In this document: positions 57,105 through 64,000 of the stretch, one piece after another
Numbering within the stretch: the stretch's first letter is position 1
How the letters are laid out: each line of letters starts with the position of its first letter
Origin: Paguma larvata
Taxonomy: Eukaryota; Chordata; Mammalia; Carnivora; Viverridae
Direction: 5' to 3'
NCBI GenBank assembly: GCA_030068075.1
Contig: CM057833.1
Span: 46,705,587 to 46,769,586, forward strand
Length of the DNA: 64,000 nt
Program-made: the position numbers and the translations under genes
Notes under the pieces: model-generated
The model's database searches: none
Told to the model about the DNA's origin: nothing
Seen by the model: only the letters and a program-made list of their open reading frames with translations

Positions 57105-57250
57105 TTAATCTTCAATCCCACTGACTTTACTCCATCTTTGTGTACCAGTTATAAGCTCCCTCAAATATTTTTGAAGACAGGATAGCGGACAGAAGAAAGT
57201 CTGGAACATAGTAGGTGCTCCATAGCTACGGTAAATGAATGAATGAGGGT
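57105..57250 (+). repeat. L2 LINE 3' end
   Basis: accagttataagctccctca, ggaacatagtaggtgctcca and acggtaaatgaatgaatga. Confidence 0.65.
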
Positions 57251-57259
57251 TAGAGAATA

Positions 57260-58470
57260 CATTCAGAGACAGATGCTTCAGAGCGGAGTTAAAACAAGTA
57301 AAAGAAGGTGAAGGTCATGAGTTCACACCTCCAGGGTGTCCAAAGGAAGACCTGGAGCATGCAGTGAGAACATGGAGCTATGAGGCTGGAAATAGAGATT
57401 TGGAAGTCCTCAGTGTCGAAGGGTTTCGGGGCTGTGGGTATTTGTGGAAGACTCCAGCAGCAGAAGAAAACTGGATTTGGGGAAGAGGAGTCTCACCAAG
57501 CCAGATGAGGAAGAGGTAGTGGCTAAGAAGGCTAAGGAGTAACGGGCAGGGAGATAATAAGACAATGAAGACTGAAAACCGGCCATTTGATAAAGTGACT
57601 TGGAGACTTAGAGCCATTATATTGTAAAAGTGGGAGCAAAATATAAGAGTTGAGGAGCAAATAATAACTCAATAAAAACTACCACAAACATGTACCAGGC
57701 ATTTACTAGATGCCTGTGCCAGGTGCTTAGTATGGATTACCATATAGCAACAACGGCGTTATGAGGGAATGTTATCCCTTTCCCCTCTTTCACAGAGGAG
57801 GAAAATTGAGGCGGCATCAAGTTAATCACCCAAAGTCACACAGCTGGCTAGTATGGATTCAAGCCAGAAGTCAGATGTGTAGTAAAGATTCAAGCCAAGA
57901 CAGTTGGATGCCAGACTGAGACTAATAGCTGAGAAAACAGCCAGCCAGTTTAGACAACTCTGTACGAAATTTGGTTGGTAGGGAGAGAAACCGAAATGGA
58001 GGCAGTTGGTAGAGGAAGAAGAATAGCTCAAGGTTGGTTGGTTGAGGATGAGAGAGATTGACTTGAGCAGCTCTAATTGCTGACGGGAAGGTTCCAGTAA
58101 TGAGTTGACGATACTAGAGAGAGGAAAAAGAATTGATACTTTGAGTTTCCAAAGAAGGCAGGAGGAATGCCTTCTAGAAAGAAGTGGGGATATAGTCGTT
58201 CTGTTTTTCTAGGAAGAAGGTGATGAGTGCAGACCTGGGGAGGAGGGTATGCTCAGAAGGGAAGTGGAAGGGAGCTCCCTTTGGGTGGCTTCTGTTTTCT
58301 GTGTGAAGTAGATGAGATGCTCACCTGAGAATGTGGTAGAAAAGTGGGGGAGTCAGACATCTGAGAAGAGTGGGAAAGGTTTAAGTAGAGAATGGGGAAC
58401 AAGAGGGTAGAGAAAACTTGGAGGGTTGTTGAATGATATTGCCAGCCTTGCTGAGGGGCGCTCATGAGTT
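57260..58470 (-). repeat. L2/CR1-type LINE, ORF2 body (antisense), split by a MIR
   Basis: Reverse L2 ORF2 text: gctggaaatagagatttgga, agtcctcagtgtcgaag, agactgaaaaccggccattt, gaggatgagagagattgact, gctgacgggaaggttccagt, gcttctgttttctgtgtgaa, gtagatgagatgctcacctg, agaagagtgggaaaggttta. It is the largest L2 coding remnant in the window. The MIR at 57660 lies in the middle of it. Confidence 0.6.
57660..57860 (-). repeat. MIR SINE
   Basis: Reverse MIR: gtaccaggcatttactagat, gcctgtgccaggtgcttagt, cacagaggaggaaaattgag, acccaaagtcacacagctgg, ctagtatggattcaagccag. Confidence 0.8.
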
Positions 58471-58679
58471 TATCATTAATCTACCCTGTTGTGTGACTTT
58501 TCCTCTGCCGTGCTCGGCCTTCTGGTCACAAGCACAGAGGAAGGGGCTGTTCATTTGCTGTTTTGTTAATTGTAGTGAATAGTAACACCACCCATTCAGT
58601 TCTGCCAGCCCATGACACTTCCTCCCTCATCACCTGAATCTCAATTACAAATTGCTGGAGTTCTGTGCTCAAATAGCTC

Positions 58680-59050
58680 TATAATCCACGCCCTGTCTCC
58701 ATCGTAAATGCTTACCTGCCTGGGTTCCTGTAACCTCCCACCCGAACTGTTCAAGAGGCTTCTAAATTCTCACTGAATGGAAACTCGCTTTCTTCTCTGC
58801 ACATTGCCACAGCGTGAGATTTTTATAATAAAAATCTAATGCTGGGACTTGCTAGCCTAAACCTTCCCAAATTTTCCCATTGCTCTTGGGCACAAAACAA
58901 AAGCTCTCCCATGGCCTCCCCTTCTGGCACTGTTCTCCTCTTTGATCCCTGTCCTCCAGGTCCCTGCCTTTCTTTTAATTCTCTGCACCTAACCCTCTCA
59001 GCACAGGGCTGGCTCTTTTGGTCTTACTGTCTTGCCTTCAGTATCAAGTC
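58680..59050 (+). repeat. L2 LINE, ORF2 3' region
   Basis: Shows tccacgccctgtctccatcg, tgctcttgggcacaaaacaa, aagctctcccatggcctccc, gtcctccaggtccctgcctt, ttcttttaattctctgcacc, in L2 order. Confidence 0.55.
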
Positions 59051-59090
59051 TATGTCATAGGCAGAAGGACAAGAACAAAGGGAAAAATCG

Positions 59091-59115
59091 TGTGTGTGTG
59101 TGTGTGTGTGTGCGC

Positions 59116-59157
<42 letters not shown>
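59091..59157 (+). repeat. Compound microsatellite (TG)n-(CG)-(AG)n
   Basis: About 10 TG units, a short tgcgcg linker, then about 20 AG units. Likely polymorphic. Confidence 0.95.
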
Positions 59158-59159
<2 letters not shown>

Positions 59160-59330
59160 TTAGTCTGCTTCCATTTCAGGATGTTACCTCTGACACCTCA
59201 CCCAGTCACGTCTGTTTACATCTCACTGTAAGGCCAGAAGTATATCACATGAATACCACCATCTGTAAGGGAAGCTGGGAAAGATAAGTTTTTTGCCGGT
59301 CACACTACCACCTCCAGTAACATCAGACTT

Positions 59331-59485
59331 GGGGTGCCCGGGTGGCTCAGTCAGCTAGGCATCCAACTCTTGTTCTCACTTCAGATCTTGATCTTGAGGT
59401 TGTGGATTTAAGCCCGCATTGGGCTCTCCGTTGGGCATGAGCCTACTTAAAAGACAAACCAAAACAAAACAAAACAAGAAAACCC
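59331..59485 (+). repeat. SINEC, short-tailed variant
   Basis: Head ggggtgcccgggtggctcag, then cttgatcttgaggttgtgga, ttgggctctccgttgggcat and gagcctacttaaaagacaaa, with an (AAAAC)n tail at 59459-59476. It lacks the long CT tract of the other copies, so it is a different subfamily. Target-site duplication acatcaga at 59320-59327 and 59486-59493. Confidence 0.92.
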
Positions 59486-59519
59486 ACATCAGAGTTGTGT
59501 TACAAGAAAGATGAGGAGG

Positions 59520-60110
59520 ATGTGTGCTAAGTAGGCACCTCATACTCTCTGCCATAGATGAGTGGTTTTTCAGGTAAAGAGCTGAATGAAGGACATTGCT
59601 GATGGAAGTAACAGCATAAGTAAAGGTTCAGAGCTGAGTAATAGGGTGTGTGCAGGGAAGGAGTTGCTGGAACATTGAGTTTGGGTTGGAAAAAAGACGT
59701 GAAGCTGGAGAAGTAGGCAGGGACCAAATTATGACTTTTCCGTGCCATGATGCGTTGCTTAAACTTTATCCTGTGTGTTCATGTGCTCCAGATGAGATTT
59801 AATGCCCCAGGGGATGTCAAACAAGATGGTCCAATGAGTATGGACATTTGGAATTTATGTTTACTTCTTTTTATTTCATTTTTAAAAATTTTACATTTAC
59901 GTATGCTTCACCATACACACATATAACTTACAAATCTAATAGCACGTGCATATCATTTATAAGTAATACATATGTTGGGAAATCATGCTAAGACTTTTCT
60001 AGTGGCACACACGATTAAAATGTTCAGAAACCATTGCATTAGGCATCAGGGAACTACTGAAGGATTGTAAACAAAGAAATAACACAGTCCATTGTGCCGT
60101 TCTTTCTCTT
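59520..60110 (-). repeat. L2 LINE (antisense)
   Basis: Reverse L2: gtaaagagctgaatgaagga, gaagtaacagcataagtaaa, gtgcagggaaggagttgctg, gcagggaccaaattatgact, gcttaaactttatcctgtgt, ggcatcagggaactactgaa, acaaagaaataacacagtcc. Confidence 0.6.
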
Positions 60111-60235
60111 TGAGAATATACAGTTCTTTAATTGTTTAGAGAATAATTTCAGAATGTTAGTGTTTGGAAAGTAATGTAGAGAACATGCACTTTGTTTTAT
60201 AAGGATGACACCTGAAGATAAAATAATTAAGGACA

Positions 60236-60300
60236 ATCTCTGAATCAGTTTGGGGCTGAACTGGGGCTCAAACCCAGATCCCATCTCCTAACGGTCCTTT
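60236..60300 (-). repeat. MIR SINE fragment
   Basis: Short reverse MIR core: gctgaactggggctcaaacc, cagatcccatctcc. Confidence 0.45.
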
Positions 60301-61379
60301 GTGTGGTTTCCCTACATGATTCTTTTCTCTTCCTGATGCTTGTCCTCTTTTCTCTATAACTACCTTTCTCGCCTCCTCAAAACCATGAACACGTGGCCAC
60401 CCAGAAGGGAGTAAAGGTATACATGTTTATGTTTTTAATAAACATAAACACCAACAAAATTTCTGGAAATGAATTACCCGCTTTGCTCAGGATTCTGTTA
60501 ACTGTTTTGCCATCAACTTGAAGTCTTGAGTCTCAGATTCCCACAGGTTCTATTTCCACGATGCTAAAGTCATCCATTGTTCAGCTCACTGGAAAGCCTT
60601 TTGACACTGTGCTTGCAATGCTAACAGTGTAAGTAAGAGATTGCACTGAACAGATTTCTGACTTGGGAAGAGAGAGGCTTTCCAAGGGGTCCACTGCTCA
60701 CTTTATTGCAGCTCTGTGCATATGAAGAAACACGTGTTCCCATGGGACTGTGTCTGTGTTTGGATATATTTCATAGAGAGTATCTTGTAAAAACCGATAG
60801 GGAAAAATGTCTGATTTATAGAATCCTATTTCCTGATGCTGTGAATGCTAGTTCAGGTCTCCCTTAACTACTTCTTGGCCAATGTAATTGATTTATTTCC
60901 GCCATGCCTCCACTACCCCAGCTTGGCAAGTAGGGAAAGAACAGGGACTCTCTGATAACCAGGTGGTAAGCAAGATCTTTACTCTCCTGGGTATGCTAAA
61001 CTATTCAGAAAAGTCAGTTTATAGGGGTACAGATCAAGGGTTAGATGTCTCCAGACGAATGTGTTTGTCAAGTTGATGATCATGTTTACCAAGATCCTTT
61101 TATCACCAGCTGAGTCCTCTTTTAATGGCTTAGGTCACCCTGGAATTATTTCAAAAAACAGCTTGATGTTAGAACCTCTTGTGGGCTTGCCAGACACAAA
61201 TCTAAAGTGAAGTCTGTAGTCTTCTTGGTAGCAGACTCCAGTCTCAAGCCCACTTATATGAATCCCGAACAAATGTTTTCATATTTGGGCAATTATTTCT
61301 TGCCCCTGCAAAAATGACCATTTATTTTAAAAAGGGGGGTTTTGGATGTAAGAATCCAAACTGCATTTCCCAAAGAGGA
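60301..61379. other. Repeat-free block, no gene called
   Basis: About 1.1 kb of unique sequence. The part at 60440-60680 (gaaatgaattacccgctttg, aactgttttgccatcaactt, gtgcttgcaatgctaacagt) is another possible conserved non-coding stretch. Confidence 0.35.
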
Positions 61380-61525
61380 AACTTATTTATATATGTAATA
61401 ATAAATTTTATATTTATATAATTTATAAGCTTTATGTTTTACATACATATTAAATATATGCACATATGCATATATATGTGTGCATAGCATGTGTATACAC
61501 GTATACACATACATACATATATAGT
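61380..61525 (+). repeat. AT-rich and alternating TA/CA tract
   Basis: ataataaattttatatttat, then atatatgcacatatgcatat, gtgtatacacgtatacacat and acatacatatatag: many alternating purine-pyrimidine steps and short palindromes (tgtatacacgtatacac). Confidence 0.75.
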
Positions 61526-61734
61526 TATAGGGCCTGATAAGAGAGTTTTAATTTACTTGACAGTCTTCCATAGTCTATGAAAGTTAGTTTGGATATTGAA
61601 ATATTTTCCAGAACATTCTAATGACTTATGGGCACAGCAAAAAAGAATCCAGTATAAACCATGTAATTTTATGGTTGTTTTCAAATAAACATGTATATGA
61701 CTAGAGTTTCTGATTTTTATTCCTTAGAATACAG

Positions 61735-62140
61735 ACTGTTGCTATAAAAAAAAATCTCAAATTACAGGGCTCAAGCAAGAGAGGATTTTATTTCTCCTGG
61801 CCCAGGACTGATAGGATACCTGAATGGATTCAAGGATATAGGCTTTTTAATTGGTATTCTGCTCTGCATAGGGTTTTGTCCATGTGACTGAAGGAAAAAC
61901 CATTCCAGTCTTCAGGAAGGAAGAAAGAAGAGGAACATATGTTCCTTTCCTCTAAGGTCATGAACAAGTGATTACACCTGCCACTCTTGCTCTTCTTCCA
62001 TTGACCAGAGCCTAGTCACAGGGCAGAACTAGCTGGGGGACAGCCTGGGAAATACGTTCTTTAGATGGTGGCCGTGTACCCAGCTGAAATATCATATACC
62101 AAAGGGGGAAGGGAGAATGTATTTTGGGGGCCAACTCTCA
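61735..62140. repeat. Unassigned old dispersed repeat
   Basis: Text such as cttcaggaaggaagaaagaa, ccattgaccagagcctagtc, acagggcagaactagctggg and gggccaactctcagtttct resembles a mammalian repeat found in many introns (LTR-like or other). Family and strand not assigned. Confidence 0.4.
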
Positions 62141-62203
62141 GTTTCTCCCATCGCGATTAAGTTGAATGTTTGTTTTCCAACATCTTTTTTCTGTCTTTTT
62201 TAG

Positions 62204-62265
62204 AAACGGATCTCAAATTGTATGACACGGTCTACCCTAACGCATGGTGGAACAGAGTGGCATGA
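62204..62265 (+). CDS. Possible terminal coding exon, ending in TGA
   Basis: A long pyrimidine tract (catcttttttctgtctttttt) ends in tag at 62201-62203. The next two bases complete a codon and are followed by 19 sense codons and a TGA at 62263-62265. The encoded end reads Thr-Asp-Leu-Lys-Leu-Tyr, then Tyr-Pro-Asn-Ala-Trp-Trp-Asn-Arg. If the exon at 41528-41643, which ends with a single G, is joined here, the junction codon is GAA (Glu) and the frame continues to this stop. Three CpGs survive in 62 bp, unlike the CpG-poor flanks. A MIR follows at once and no AATAAA with clear 3'-UTR context was located. A 20-codon open run is well within chance, so this is a hypothesis. No family recognised. 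Confidence 0.3.
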
Positions 62266-62425
62266 GAATTAAAATGATGAACATCTACTATGTTCTGTGT
62301 CCTTTATTATATAGTGTCATTTAATTACTATAACCACCATGAGTTAGTAGTATTCTTCCCATTTTACAGTGAGGACACTGAAGCTCAGAGAGGCAAAATG
62401 ATGGCATGAAGCCAAGAAGTGGTAA
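62266..62425 (-). repeat. MIR SINE
   Basis: Reverse MIR: atgaacatctactatgttct, atttaattactataaccacc, ccattttacagtgaggacac, tgaagctcagagaggcaaaa. Confidence 0.8.
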
Positions 62426-62534
62426 TTTTTGACATCTTTTAATTGTCCAGTTATTACAAAAGTTAATTCTGGAAAAATGACTGCTTTTTCCCTTCCTGGG
62501 CTTCCATTCTGTGAGGACACTGAACTATATCAGC

Positions 62535-62705
62535 TACTCTCAAACTGGAGCACATGTCAGGACACCTGGAGAGCTTCTTGAGATGCTGATTTCTGGGCCC
62601 CCTTAGAGTGTCTGATAGAGAAGCTGAGGGCTCAGGCACTGCCATTTCCAACAAGTTCCCAGGCGATGCTCTCCAGCCATACTTGGAGACCCATTGGAGT
62701 AGACG
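62535..62705 (+). mobile_element. hAT MER5A element
   Basis: actctcaaactggagcacat, gtcaggacacctggagagct, tgatttctgggccccctt, aacaagttcccaggcgatgc and cttggagacccattggag follow MER5A from end to end. The 83-codon plus-strand frame at 62608-62859 partly covers it and is not a gene. Confidence 0.8.
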
Positions 62706-62884
62706 GTCTCTCGGATTTCTTCCGCTGTTATATCCTAGAAGGTCTGCAACCCGGCTAGCTTTGTTCGTTAGTCCTGCATTGGTTGGTGATCAAAAACACT
62801 ACTACTCCCCAACTTCTTTGGCCAAGTTTGGTGGTTATCCAGGAAAATTGTCAACATGAATGGAGAAAAATGCTGATGAAAATC

Positions 62885-63010
62885 ACTCCTTCATGTGTTA
62901 ATTTATTCATTTGTTCAACAAATATTTATTGAGCATTCGATGTGCTAGACATTATGCTAGATACTGGAGATACAGCATGATTAAGACATACCTGGCCCCT
63001 GCCTGTGATA
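62885..63010 (-). repeat. L2 LINE 3' end (antisense)
   Basis: Well-kept reverse L2 terminus: tttgttcaacaaatatttat, tgagcattcgatgtgctaga, cattatgctagatactggag, acctggcccctgcctgtgat. Confidence 0.8.
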
Positions 63011-63614
63011 TGTATATATGCTGTGGAGAAAACAGAGTATTAATTTATTGTTATTCCTAAAAGACTATGAAGAAATATATTATTACTTTTTTGTTGTTAC
63101 TGAGAAGGAAATGCATGAACCTATAAGAATAAAATACTCTGCTCTGAAATTTGCAATTATAACTAAACTTTACCGAAAGAAGCTTATTTCCTACTGTGGT
63201 CTTAAGTCATAAATCGCCTACTTTTCTCTATCCAGTTTGACTTGTTCCTTGCTTTTGGAGGAGGTATTTCTATTGTGCCAGCTCAGTAAGCGGCATTTTC
63301 ATTTAATTTTTGCTAACCCAAACTTTGCCTTCCCGCCCTAGATGAAACCTTGGCTTTGTTCAGAATTTGCATTTTCATTTTTAGCAGATAGTGACAGTTT
63401 AAATCAACAGCAAGTGCAGAAACCCTTGTCAAAAGCAATTTCCTCACTATTATTCCTCACTTCAATGAAATTAGAAGCCCTAGGGTGATGAATTCAAGTA
63501 GTCCTCTCCATCCTTACCTACACCTCCAGCTTTTTGCCTTTTTTAAAGAATAAATGATGAGGATAGAAGGTTCTTGAAAGAAGAACATCTAGTATAAAAA
63601 GAGAAGGAAAGGCG
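63011..63614. other. No gene or repeat recognised
   Basis: About 600 bp. 63240-63480 (tttaatttttgctaacccaa, gtttaaatcaacagcaagtg) is unique and AT-rich and could be conserved non-coding sequence. Confidence 0.35.
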
Positions 63615-63880
63615 ACCGTGTACTGATAATGGTGATCGTTTGTAGAGTGTGTATTATGCAGCAGGGACCACTTTCAAGCATTTTATGTTAATTATCAGGT
63701 AAACTTCCCAACAAACCAATGAGGTGCAGTTACTATTATTTCTCTTTATCGGTATGGAGATCGAGGCTTCCAGAGGTTAGATAACTGGCCTAAATCTCAT
63801 ACTTACTGGATGGAGGAGCAGGGATTCAAAACCAGGCCTGTCTGACTTCAGAAGCTCATGCTTTTTACCAGTAAATTGAA
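63615..63880 (-). repeat. MIR SINE, near full length
   Basis: Reverse MIR: attatgcagcagggaccact, ttcaagcattttatgttaat, ctttatcggtatggagatcg, aggcttccagaggttagata, gcagggattcaaaaccaggc, ctcatgctttttaccagtaa. Confidence 0.85.
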
Positions 63881-64000
63881 CCTCCAGTCATTCCCATGCA
63901 TTTTTCATAGGGATGGTGCTGAATCATTTGGCTTACTGGTTTTCTGAGTCATCTCAGTGAACAGGGCCAGATCCGATGTATCTTCTGCACTCTGTCTTAT

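Overview
This window is nuclear DNA from a cat-family carnivore (Felidae) and is almost entirely non-coding. The placement rests on at least 14 copies of the carnivore tRNA-Lys-derived SINE (SINEC/CAN-SINE). Most of them, excepting the copy at 59331, end in the long CT-rich tract and A-rich tail typical of felid copies. A 5'-truncated carnivore-type L1 lies beside them on a background of repeats shared by all placental mammals (MIR, L2, old L1, MER5/MER20/MER58-type hAT elements, Tigger1, one MaLR-like LTR). There is no bacterial-style gene organisation, rRNA, tRNA, CRISPR array, phage or operon. Nearly all open frames longer than 60 codons lie in repeats, simple-sequence tracts or unique non-coding sequence. 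Repeat assignments were made from memory of consensus sequences, so boundaries are approximate to tens of bases unless a target-site duplication is quoted.

Layout. 1-10 kb: MIR and SINEC copies, an antisense old L1 (2.07-2.97 kb), two hAT elements, a 350-bp pyrimidine tract (7.46-7.81 kb), a CpG-dense patch (9.3-9.65 kb) and an L2. 10-28 kb: an internally deleted Tigger1 (10.48-10.94 kb), then many L2 and MIR copies among unique DNA. 28-38 kb: a carnivore L1 inserted into an older L1, then about 4.4 kb of antisense old L1 holding an internal tandem duplication. 38-54 kb: sparse repeats, an LTR remnant at 43.9 kb, and a run of about 1.7 kb without recognisable repeats (45.3-47.0 kb). 54-64 kb: a sense L1 3' end carrying a TG microsatellite, antisense L2 coding remnants, MIR copies and a MER5A.

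Possible gene content. The best coding candidate is a 116-bp plus-strand exon at 41528-41643, with a branch-point-like motif, pyrimidine tract, AG acceptor and GT donor. Its phase fits a possible terminal coding exon at 62204-62265 that ends in a stop codon. Together they would give a tryptophan-rich C-terminus of a protein I do not recognise. A weaker phase-compatible candidate lies upstream at 21331-21408. If they are real, most of the window is introns of one plus-strand gene. The phase agreement is suggestive, not proof. I found no convincing novel biological system here; the items worth a second look are these exons, the repeat-free blocks, the nested insertions and the tandem duplication.
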